Assembly: GCF_016785185.1 (NCBI RefSeq)
Contig: NZ_JAEKDY010000121.1
Direction: 5' to 3' (one strand)
Origin: Heyndrickxia sporothermodurans
GTDB lineage: Bacteria > Bacillota > Bacilli > Bacillales > Bacillaceae_C
Length of the DNA: 9,857 nt
Below the pieces are notes generated by a model. The model saw only the letters and a program-made list of their open reading frames with translations, was not told the DNA's origin and made no database searches. Both the position numbers and the translations under genes were made by a program. Shown here one piece after another: positions 1-5,319 of this stretch (its first letter is position 1; the number at the start of each line of letters is the position of its first letter).

Positions 1-2
1 TA

Positions 3-50
3 GCCGCAGACCGAATTAATGTACAATTAAATCAGCAACAAGTAGCATGA
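3..50 (+). CDS. Possible C-terminal tail of an upstream gene
   Basis: The frame entering the window at base 3 stays open for 15 codons, reading AADRINVQLNQQQVA, and stops at TGA 48-50. It could be the end of a gene lying mostly outside the window. I do not recognise the family. Fifteen open codons are not significant on their own, and no terminator follows. It may be no gene at all. Confidence 0.15.
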   Translation, partial: AADRINVQLNQQQVA

Positions 51-114
51 TTTCTGTTTTTAAAAATATATTTTAGAAATTCTGTAGGATTCTGTATTTT
101 TAAAAAGAGCAATT

Positions 115-489
115 ATGAAATTGACTCATTTGAATGAATTAATGCAAAAAATCTATCAACTATTACGAAAGAATGGTCGTTTTGTTTTGCATGAGTTCCA
201 TCCGATTTCAACAAAACTAATCACTTCAACAGGGAAGAAACATAAAGTGACAGGTAACTACTTTGATCCATCTATTGAAAAAAATCATGTCGCCTTTACA
301 AAACATATGCCGGAGGATGAAAAAGCAAATTTACAACATGTTCTCCAACGAAAATGGACATTAGGTGAAATCATAACCTCTGCAGGGAGTTCTCAACTAG
401 TTATTGAAACGTTAGAAGAAGAACCGAACCATAAAATTTCAGATATTGGCTTGCCAAAAACATTTACATTAGTTGCTAAAAAGCTGTAG
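115..489 (+). pseudogene. 5'-truncated class I SAM-dependent methyltransferase remnant
   Basis: The 124-residue product resembles the C-terminal half of a class I (Rossmann-fold) methyltransferase. It opens with the helix before strand 5, then has the segment RKNGRFVLHEFHP and ends with a typical last strand, KTFTLVAKKL. Full-length members of the family are roughly 240 residues. The N-terminal half, with the glycine-rich SAM-binding motif I, is absent. The 114 bases upstream are stop-rich in all three + frames and do not restore it. The ATG at 115 has only a poor ribosome binding site (AAGAGC). The frame is otherwise intact and ends in a good terminator, which fits a recent 5' deletion better than long decay. 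The bases before it (51-114) are AT-rich and carry TTCTGT three times and TTTTTAAAAA twice. Without the SAM site it should not be an active methyltransferase. A short expressed protein cannot be excluded. Confidence 0.65.
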
Positions 490-517
490 CCCTATTAATA
501 GGTACCTACAGTTTTTT
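481..517 (+). terminator. Rho-independent terminator of the methyltransferase remnant
   Basis: CTGTAG (484-489) pairs with CTACAG (506-511). The AAG before it extends the stem against the following T-run, with one G-U pair. The loop itself contains the palindrome CCTATTAATAGG. Six T residues (512-517) follow. The TAG stop codon of the remnant gene lies inside the left arm of the stem, so gene end and terminator are fused. Confidence 0.8.
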
Positions 518-552
518 AGTTAATATTTTCTTCAAAAAAAATTGATAGATTA

Positions 553-580
553 GCATAAGATTGCATATCCTGCATAAGGT
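553..580 (+). promoter_or_regulatory. Weak candidate sigma-E promoter for spoIIM
   Basis: GCATAAG (553-559) matches five of seven positions of the sigma-E -35 consensus KMATATT. CATAAGGT (573-580) matches five of seven defined positions of the -10 consensus CATACAnT, with a 13-base spacer. In B. subtilis, spoIIM is a mother-cell sigma-E gene, so this promoter class is expected. Other pairings in this AT-rich gap score about as well (for example TAATATT at 521 with GATAGATT at 544), so the exact site is uncertain. Confidence 0.25.
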
Positions 581-625
581 GATAATAAGAGATTTTGTTA
601 TCTAATTTAGTAGGAGGAAGTAAAA

Positions 626-1276
626 ATGCGGAAAAAACAGTCGTTCTCTAATCCTATCATTCGTCATGTACAAGAATATTCCTCAATTTACTCATTTATC
701 ATTGTTCTGTTTTTAATGGGAGTCGTATTCGGGGCGGTTATTGTTAATAGCTTATCCTTTGATCAGAAAGAAGACTTATACTATTATTTAAACCAATTTT
801 TTGGACAAGTATCGGATGGGAAAGTGGCTGCTCCCTCTGATTTATTTCGCTTAAGCTTTCTCCATAATGTGAAATTTCTAGGGTTAATGTGGATATTGGG
901 AATTTCGATTATTGGTTTACCGCTTATCCTTATATTATTGTTTATTAAAGGGATTGTCGTCGGATTTTCTGTTGGTTTTCTTGTTAGTCAAATGCATTGG
1001 GGAGGTTTTTTGCTTTCATTTGTTACGGTTTTGCCACAAAATCTTTTTATTATCCCGATGTTTATTTTTATCGCAGTGGTTTCCGTAGGGGTATCACTAA
1101 AATTAATACGCAAAATCTTTATTAAACAAAATATAGGTTTTCACATTTTTCCAATGCTTGCCCAGTATGTCATTGCTTTTGTTTTCGCTGTAGGGATCAT
1201 TTCGTTAGCAGCAGGTGTCGAGGCCTATCTTTCACCAACTTTGATGAAAAGTGTCATGTCATATGTTAATAAATAA
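626..1276 (+). CDS. spoIIM: Stage II sporulation protein M (engulfment membrane protein)
   Basis: SpoIIM is the membrane subunit that assembles SpoIID and SpoIIP, the cell-wall hydrolases that thin septal peptidoglycan and drive engulfment of the forespore by the mother cell. The 216-residue length is that of the family (about 214). I see hydrophobic segments at about 22-43, 84-107, 109-121, 126-155 and 173-200. The family motif LPQNLFIIP lies at 136-144. The N-terminus is short and basic (MRKK). An ideal ribosome binding site, AGGAGG (612-617), sits eight bases before the ATG. The gene stands alone between the terminator at 481-517 and the fur promoter, with no clear terminator of its own. 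Adjacency to fur and xerD is the usual Bacillus arrangement and supports the call. Control is probably mother-cell specific through sigma-E, from family knowledge. Confidence 0.96.
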   Translation: MRKKQSFSNPIIRHVQEYSSIYSFIIVLFLMGVVFGAVIVNSLSFDQKEDLYYYLNQFFGQVSDGKVAAPSDLFRLSFLHNVKFLGLMWILGISIIGLPLILILLFIKGIVVGFSVGFLVSQMHWGGFLLSFVTVLPQNLFIIPMFIFIAVVSVGVSLKLIRKIFIKQNIGFHIFPMLAQYVIAFVFAVGIISLAAGVEAYLSPTLMKSVMSYVNK

Positions 1277-1285
1277 TGATTATTA
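1271..1285 (+). promoter_or_regulatory. Candidate Fur/PerR-type operator at the end of spoIIM
   Basis: A perfect 6-1-6 palindrome (AATAAT-G-ATTATT, 1272-1284) overlaps the spoIIM stop codon. Placed in the 15-base 7-1-7 frame, it matches 11 of 14 positions of both the Fur box (TGATAAT-N-ATTATCA) and the PerR box (TTATAAT-N-ATTATAA). The partial palindrome extends further out (10 of 12 arm positions). It lies about 42 bases upstream of the fur -35 element. AT-rich DNA produces such matches by chance, so binding is only inferred. Confidence 0.4.
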
Positions 1286-1310
1286 AATAATAAAAGCTAC
1301 TCTTTAAATG

Positions 1311-1325
1311 TAATAATAATTTTAT
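1311..1325 (+). promoter_or_regulatory. Second candidate PerR/Fur-type operator beside the fur -35
   Basis: TAATAATAATTTTAT matches the PerR 7-1-7 consensus at 11 of 14 positions and the Fur consensus at 10 of 14. It ends one base before the fur -35 hexamer, a position where a bound repressor could block RNA polymerase. In B. subtilis, fur is reported to belong to the PerR regulon, which makes a site here plausible. Low sequence complexity limits confidence. Confidence 0.35.
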
Positions 1326-1326
1326 T

Positions 1327-1356
1327 TTGCATCTTTTCTCTTGCTTCTGTTATAAT
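1327..1356 (+). promoter_or_regulatory. Sigma-A promoter of fur, with extended -10
   Basis: TTGCAT (1327-1332) and a perfect TATAAT (1351-1356) are separated by 18 bases. The TG at 1348-1349 gives an extended -10 (TGTTATAAT). Transcription should start near 1363, which leaves a leader of about 25 bases before the ATG at 1388. Confidence 0.8.
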
Positions 1357-1387
1357 TAAAACGATAGTGGCGAGGGAGGATACTTCA

Positions 1388-1831
1388 ATGGAAAGTCGTG
1401 TTGATAGAATAAAAAAACAATTGCATTCTGCAAGTTATAAACTAACTCCGCAACGTGAAGCGACGGTAAGAGTGTTGTTGGAAAATGAAGAAGATCATTT
1501 GAGTGCAGAAGATGTTTACCTCCTTGTTAAAGAAAAGTCGCCAGAGATTGGGCTAGCAACCGTTTATCGTACATTAGAACTACTAACAGAACTAAAGGTT
1601 GTAGATAAGATTAATTTTGGTGATGGTGTATCACGATATGATTTAAGACAAGAGGGAGCTGCACACTTTCATCATCATTTAGTTTGTATTGAATGTGGTG
1701 CGGTGGATGAAATCCAAGAAGATTTACTTGAAGATGTTGAAGCAATTGTTGAAAAACGCTGGAATTTTAAAATTAAAGACCATCGCTTAACCTTTCATGG
1801 GATTTGCTGGCGCTGTCAAGATAAAAAATAA
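1388..1831 (+). CDS. fur: Ferric uptake regulator Fur
   Basis: Fur is the iron-responsive dimeric repressor that, loaded with Fe(II), shuts off siderophore and iron-uptake genes. The 147-residue product is near-identical to Bacillus Fur. The N-terminal winged helix contains SYKLTPQRE (16-24) and the recognition helix region GLATVYRTLELL (55-66). The C-terminal domain carries the metal-binding HFHHH cluster (93-97) and two CxxC pairs (C100/C103, C140/C143) that hold structural zinc. I chose the ATG at 1388 because AGGGAGG (1373-1379) sits eight bases upstream. The frame also runs back to a GTG at 1367, but that lies only 11 bases past the -10 element, practically at the transcript's 5' end and without a ribosome binding site. 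The gene is monocistronic, between its own promoter and terminator. The two palindromes upstream suggest control by PerR or by Fur itself. Confidence 0.97.
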   Translation: MESRVDRIKKQLHSASYKLTPQREATVRVLLENEEDHLSAEDVYLLVKEKSPEIGLATVYRTLELLTELKVVDKINFGDGVSRYDLRQEGAAHFHHHLVCIECGAVDEIQEDLLEDVEAIVEKRWNFKIKDHRLTFHGICWRCQDKK

Positions 1832-1846
1832 AGAAGACGAATCTTA

Positions 1847-1878
1847 AAAAAACCTTTTCATTAATGAAAAGGTTTTTT
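1847..1878. terminator. Rho-independent terminator of fur (symmetrical)
   Basis: CCTTTTCAT and ATGAAAAGG form a perfect inverted repeat (1853-1872), preceded by at least six A and followed by six T (1873-1878). The symmetry would let it work in either direction. No convergent gene is present, so its role here is to end fur. Confidence 0.92.
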
Positions 1879-1890
1879 AGGTATAATTTT

Positions 1891-1920
1891 TTGTTCCTTT
1901 GGCATAGCTTGTATTAGAAT
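1891..1920 (+). promoter_or_regulatory. Weak candidate sigma-A promoter for yqzK-xerD
   Basis: TTGTTC (1891-1896) and TAGAAT (1915-1920) are separated by 18 bases and lie just after the fur terminator. A promoter is needed here because the terminator isolates yqzK from fur. The -35 is poor, and other pairings in this 77-base gap cannot be ruled out. Confidence 0.35.
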
Positions 1921-1955
1921 AGACAAATTATTTAGCGAAGGGAACGGACAATTTC

Positions 1956-2177
1956 ATGTCTTGGATTAAAGTGATTGTACGTACATTAAAGGTTTTTATT
2001 TTATTTACTGGATGCACATTGCTATTTTATTATGGTATTATGTGGGTAAATCAAGAATATGAGGATTATCATCGTTATGATGAACCAAAAGGTACGGCGG
2101 TAAAAGTAAATTCGGTAAATCAGGAAGGTCCCAATTGGTTTAACCGCTTATTATTGTTTTATTTAGATGGGGAGTAA
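1956..2177 (+). CDS. yqzK: YqzK-like small membrane protein (DUF4227 type)
   Basis: This 73-residue protein matches the small conserved Bacillus protein encoded between fur and xerD (YqzK, DUF4227). It has a basic N-terminus (MSWIKVIVRTLK), one hydrophobic segment at about 12-30 and an acidic, aromatic tail (EYEDYHRYDEP). The C-terminus ends in FNRLLLFYLDGE. It is probably a single-pass inner-membrane protein. No function is established that I know of. A GAAGGGA (1937-1943) lies 12 bases before the ATG, a little far but usable. The stop codon is only four bases before the xerD ATG, and the end of yqzK holds the xerD ribosome binding site. The two genes are therefore almost certainly cotranscribed and perhaps translationally coupled. 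The conserved pairing with xerD does not by itself reveal a role. Confidence 0.85.
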   Translation: MSWIKVIVRTLKVFILFTGCTLLFYYGIMWVNQEYEDYHRYDEPKGTAVKVNSVNQEGPNWFNRLLLFYLDGE

Positions 2178-2181
2178 TAGA

Positions 2182-3075
2182 ATGCTTGATCGTTTAAGAG
2201 ATTTTATTCATTTTATGATAGTAGAAAAAGGATTATCGAAAAACACGATTGTATCGTATGAAAGAGATTTAAAAAGCTATATAAACTATATGCAAAAAGT
2301 GGAACAGCTGGAAACATTAAATGAAATTACTCGTGTGCATATCGTCCATTTTTTAAATCATTTAAAACAACAAGGAAAGTCGGCGAAAACACTTGCACGA
2401 CATGTTGCATCTGTCAGATCATTTCACCAATTTCTTTTAAGAGAAAAAGCAACCGACAATGATCCATCTGTTCATATAGAAACTCCGCAGACGGAGAGAA
2501 ATTTACCAAAAGTACTAAGTTTATCAGAAGTAGAGGCCCTATTAGATGCGCCATCAGAAACAGGGATATTACCGTTAAGGGATAAGGCGATGTTAGAATT
2601 ATTATATGCGACCGGAATTCGTGTAAGTGAACTGATAAATCTTAATTTAGATGATCTTCATTTAACAATGGGCTTTGTAAGATGTATAGGAAAAGGGAAT
2701 AAAGAAAGAATTATTCCGATTGGTAAAACTGCTTCAACGATACTAGAATCCTACTTAAAAGATAGTAGACCAAAGCTTCGATCGAAACAATATCAAACAG
2801 AGGCCCTCTTTTTAAATCATCATGGCAATCGCTTAACAAGACAAGGTTTTTGGAAAATACTTAAAAGCCTTGCTAAAAAAGCAAATATCGAAAAAGAACT
2901 TACACCACATACATTGCGCCATTCGTTTGCGACCCACTTGTTGGAAAATGGTGCTGATTTAAGAGCAGTTCAAGAAATGCTCGGGCATGCAGATATATCG
3001 ACGACACAAATATATACGCATGTATCGAAAACAAGATTAAAAGATGTATATTCGAAACATCATCCTCGTGCTTAA
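2182..3075 (+). CDS. xerD: Site-specific tyrosine recombinase XerD (RipX)
   Basis: XerD acts with XerC (CodV in B. subtilis) at the dif site to resolve chromosome dimers before division. The 297-residue product has the usual family length. The N-terminal SAM-like core-binding domain (about 1-85) carries GLSKNTIVSYERDL, and the C-terminal catalytic domain spans about 105-297. All six catalytic residues are present: R147 (in ATGIRVSEL), K171 (GKGNKER), H243 and R246 (HTLRHSF), H269 (LGHAD) and the nucleophile Y278 (IYTHV). I chose the ATG at 2182, with GGGGAG (2169-2174) seven bases upstream. The in-frame ATG at 2167 lies inside yqzK and overlaps that ribosome binding site, and Bacillus XerD proteins begin at the later position. 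This is a chromosomal housekeeping enzyme, not a phage integrase: synteny is intact, and no attachment site or cargo is nearby. Confidence 0.97.
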   Translation: MLDRLRDFIHFMIVEKGLSKNTIVSYERDLKSYINYMQKVEQLETLNEITRVHIVHFLNHLKQQGKSAKTLARHVASVRSFHQFLLREKATDNDPSVHIETPQTERNLPKVLSLSEVEALLDAPSETGILPLRDKAMLELLYATGIRVSELINLNLDDLHLTMGFVRCIGKGNKERIIPIGKTASTILESYLKDSRPKLRSKQYQTEALFLNHHGNRLTRQGFWKILKSLAKKANIEKELTPHTLRHSFATHLLENGADLRAVQEMLGHADISTTQIYTHVSKTRLKDVYSKHHPRA

Positions 3076-3086
3076 TAGATTGCGAG

Positions 3087-3111
3087 AACCACTATTTTTT
3101 AGTGGTTTTTT
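3087..3111 (+). terminator. Rho-independent terminator of yqzK-xerD
   Basis: AACCACTA (3087-3094) and TAGTGGTT (3100-3107) form an eight-base stem around a five-T loop, followed by four T residues. It begins 11 bases after the xerD stop codon. Confidence 0.9.
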
Positions 3112-3127
3112 CAATTGAAGGATTTAG

Positions 3128-3157
3128 TTGTAGAGTTGCTCTCTCCTTTGGTAAAAT
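3128..3157 (+). promoter_or_regulatory. Candidate distal promoter of the deoB-punA-pdp operon
   Basis: An extended -10, TGGTAAAAT (3149-3157), matches five of six positions of TATAAT plus the TGn motif. A poor -35 (TTGTAG, 3128-3133) lies 18 bases upstream. Transcription would start near 3164 and include the whole foldable element at 3172-3230. Confidence 0.4.
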
Positions 3158-3161
3158 AGAG

Positions 3162-3190
3162 TTGTCAGACCTCTTACCTTGAAATACGAT
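3162..3190 (+). promoter_or_regulatory. Candidate proximal sigma-A promoter of the deoB-punA-pdp operon
   Basis: TTGTCA (3162-3167, five of six matches) and TACGAT (3185-3190, four of six) have the ideal 17-base spacing. This promoter overlaps the left arm of the inverted repeat at 3172-3230. The repeat could therefore act as a DNA operator if this promoter is the real one. Confidence 0.45.
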
Positions 3191-3230
3191 CAGCTTAATC
3201 GCTGGTTAACTTTTCGCACGAAGGGTAAGA
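3172..3230 (+). other. Foldable leader element / inverted repeat upstream of deoB
   Basis: TCTTACCTT (3172-3180) can pair over nine contiguous positions, one of them G-U, with AGGGTAAGA (3222-3230). The enclosed 41 bases hold a hairpin, GATCAGC/GCTGGTT (3188-3194 with 3201-3207, two G-U pairs). A third hairpin, CTTTTC/GAAGGG (3210-3215 with 3220-3225), uses bases of the outer right arm, so the two folds exclude each other. I match it to no known riboswitch or T-box. No terminator follows before deoB. Whether it acts as RNA or as an operator is open. Confidence 0.35.
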
Positions 3231-3284
3231 TATCTTTGTTAGAATGTAACCGTTTTAAATATTATTTGAAAGGAATGAAATAAC

Positions 3285-4472
3285 TTGGGTAATTATACAT
3301 ACAAGCGAGTTCATCTTATTGTAATGGATTCTGTTGGAATTGGTGAAGCACCAGATGCAGAAAAATTTAATGATTTAGGTGCGGATACCTTCGGACATAT
3401 TGCTGAAAAAATGAATGGTCTTAACATGCCAAATATGGGGAAATTAGGACTTTCCAATATACGTGAGATTCAAGGGATTAAAAAAGCGGATAAACCCCTT
3501 GCTTATTATACAAAAATGCAAGAAGCATCGAATGGGAAAGATACAATGACTGGTCACTGGGAGATCATGGGGTTAAATATTTCTACTCCATTTCAAGTCT
3601 TTCCTAATGGTTTTCCAGATGAATTAATTTCTGAATTAGAACAAAAATCCGGTCGTAAAATAATCGGAAATAAACCGGCGAGTGGGACGGAAATTTTAGA
3701 TGAACTAGGTAAAGAACATATGGAAACAGGTGCCTTAATTGTTTATACATCGGCGGATTCTGTATTACAAATAGCTGCCCATGAAGAAATCGTTCCATTG
3801 GACGAACTTTATAGAATATGTGAGATTGCCAGAAAATTAACATTAGACCCCAAATATATGGTAGGACGTATTATTGCTCGTCCGTTTATTGGTGAGCCGG
3901 GCAATTTCACGAGAACACCGAATCGTCATGATTACGCACTAAAGCCGTTTGCTCGTACCGTAATGAATGAGTTAAAGGATAATGACTTTGATGTTATTGC
4001 TCTAGGGAAAATTTCAGATATTTATGATGGCGAAGGTGTAACAGAAGCGATTCGTACAAAATCCAATATGGATGGAATGGATAAATTTATTCAAACATTT
4101 GATAAGGAATTTACTGGATTGAGCTTCATTAATTTAGTTGATTTCGATGCTTTATACGGTCACCGTCGTGATCCAATCGGATACGGAAAAGCATTAGAAG
4201 AATATGATGCTCGTTTACCTGAGGTTTTTGAAAAAATGACTGATGATGATCTTCTTATTATTACTGCTGACCATGGGAATGATCCTATCCATCATGGAAC
4301 TGATCATACTCGGGAATATGTTCCGTTACTCATTTATTCAAAACGTTTTAATGGCGGGGCAGAACTTCCACTCAGAAAGACATTTGCAGATATAGGGGCA
4401 ACCATTGCAGATAATTTCAATGTGAAGCTACCTGAATTTGGAACGAGTTTCCTAAAGGATATTCAAGGATAG
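3285..4472 (+). CDS. deoB: Phosphopentomutase (Drm/DeoB)
   Basis: Phosphopentomutase interconverts (deoxy)ribose 1-phosphate and 5-phosphate in the cytoplasm. It links the nucleoside phosphorylases encoded just downstream to central metabolism. The 395-residue product belongs to the alkaline-phosphatase superfamily and is close to B. subtilis Drm (394). Residues equivalent to the B. cereus active site are all present with an offset of two: metal ligands D15 (IVMDSVG), D288 and H293 (VDFDALYGH), D329 and H330 (TADHGND) and H341 (DHTRE), plus the phosphate-carrying T87 in DTMTGHW (86-92). The start is TTG at 3285, with AAAGGA (3269-3274) 10 bases upstream. The resulting N-terminus, MGNYTYKRVHLIVMD, aligns with the family, whereas the next ATG would remove the start of the first strand and lie beside the metal ligand. 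It is the first gene of the operon, 13 bases before punA. Confidence 0.97.
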   Translation: MGNYTYKRVHLIVMDSVGIGEAPDAEKFNDLGADTFGHIAEKMNGLNMPNMGKLGLSNIREIQGIKKADKPLAYYTKMQEASNGKDTMTGHWEIMGLNISTPFQVFPNGFPDELISELEQKSGRKIIGNKPASGTEILDELGKEHMETGALIVYTSADSVLQIAAHEEIVPLDELYRICEIARKLTLDPKYMVGRIIARPFIGEPGNFTRTPNRHDYALKPFARTVMNELKDNDFDVIALGKISDIYDGEGVTEAIRTKSNMDGMDKFIQTFDKEFTGLSFINLVDFDALYGHRRDPIGYGKALEEYDARLPEVFEKMTDDDLLIITADHGNDPIHHGTDHTREYVPLLIYSKRFNGGAELPLRKTFADIGATIADNFNVKLPEFGTSFLKDIQG

Positions 4473-4485
4473 AGGGGGAAAACCG

Positions 4486-5319
4486 GTGGAATACAATTTA
4501 ATTGAACAAGCATCATTATTTTTAAAAGAAAAGTTTAGTAATCAACCAAAGATTGGACTTATTTTAGGTTCCGGCCTTGGAGTTCTGGCAGATGAAATTG
4601 AAAACCCGTTAAAAATTCAATATAAAGACATTCCTAATTTTCCTATTTCAACCGTTGAAGGGCATGCTGGTCAATTAGTATTTGGAAAGTTAAGTGGAAA
4701 AGATGTTGTTGCGATGCAAGGAAGATTCCATTATTACGAAGGGTATTCATTTGATCAAGTAACATTTCCGGTTCGAGTGATGAAAGAACTTGGTGTTGAA
4801 GTGTTAGTTGTAACAAATGCTGCAGGTGGAGTAAACAAAGATTACGAACCTGGGGATCTCATGATTATTTCTGATCATATTAATAATATGGGCAGTAACC
4901 CTCTTATCGGTCCGAATGATTCAAGGTTCGGCGCGCGCTTTCCTGATATGTCTGAGGCATATAATAAAGAATTACGCTCTCAAGCTAAAGAAATAGCAAA
5001 TCAACTTAATATTAAAATTCAAGAAGGGGTATATGTAGGAAATACCGGTCCAACCTATGAAACTCCAGCAGAAGTTCGGATGATTAGAACACTGGGTGGA
5101 GATGCTGTAGGGATGTCGACGGTTCCGGAAGTCATTGTCGCTAGACATGCCGGCTTAAAAGTTCTAGGAATATCCTGTATTTCCAATATGGCCTCCGGGA
5201 TATTAGATCAGCCATTAACACATGATGAAGTCATTGAAACGACGGAGAAAGTCCGAGCTGATTTTTTAACTTTTGTGAAAGAGATTGTCAAAAACATACA
5301 AGTTGGTGAAGAAAAATGA
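4486..5319 (+). CDS. punA: Purine nucleoside phosphorylase, trimeric type (PunA/PupG)
   Basis: This enzyme cleaves guanosine, inosine and their deoxy forms with phosphate, giving the free base and (deoxy)ribose 1-phosphate. The 277-residue product belongs to the PNP/MTAP family of homotrimers. Phosphate-site residues are visible: S29 in LGSGLG, H60 in VEGHAGQ, R80 in MQGRFHYYEG, and S211. The base and ribose pocket includes Y84, TNAAGG (110-115), E192 in PTYETPAE, M210 and N234 in SNMASG. An asparagine at this last position is typical of 6-oxopurine specificity, whereas MTA phosphorylases carry aspartate. The start is GTG at 4486, with a strong AGAGGGGG (4471-4478) seven bases upstream that overlaps the deoB stop codon. 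It lies between deoB and pdp in one transcription unit and shares four bases with pdp. Confidence 0.97.
   Translation: MEYNLIEQASLFLKEKFSNQPKIGLILGSGLGVLADEIENPLKIQYKDIPNFPISTVEGHAGQLVFGKLSGKDVVAMQGRFHYYEGYSFDQVTFPVRVMKELGVEVLVVTNAAGGVNKDYEPGDLMIISDHINNMGSNPLIGPNDSRFGARFPDMSEAYNKELRSQAKEIANQLNIKIQEGVYVGNTGPTYETPAEVRMIRTLGGDAVGMSTVPEVIVARHAGLKVLGISCISNMASGILDQPLTHDEVIETTEKVRADFLTFVKEIVKNIQVGEEK

Noticed and set aside
1367..1387. N-terminal extension of fur from a GTG at 1367
   Set aside because: The GTG lies about at the transcription start given by TATAAT (1351-1356), has no ribosome binding site and would translate the real Shine-Dalgarno sequence. The ATG at 1388 has ideal spacing and matches Fur N-termini.
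2167..2181. xerD starting at the ATG at 2167
   Set aside because: This ATG lies inside yqzK and upstream of most of the GGGGAG ribosome binding site that serves the ATG at 2182. The family starts at the latter.
2182..3075. Tyrosine recombinase as the integrase of a mobile element
   Set aside because: Sequence and position match the housekeeping XerD between yqzK and deoB. There is no attachment repeat, tRNA or cargo beside it.
3112..3284. Purine riboswitch or T-box in the deoB leader
   Set aside because: The conserved purine-riboswitch core and the T-box sequence are not present, and no expression-platform terminator precedes the gene.
3604..3843. Antisense open frames within deoB, pdp, spoIIAA, spoIIAB and sigF (for example 3604-3843 on the - strand)
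   Set aside because: They lie fully opposite well-conserved genes, have no recognisable protein family, and are explained as shadows of the coding strand in AT-rich DNA.
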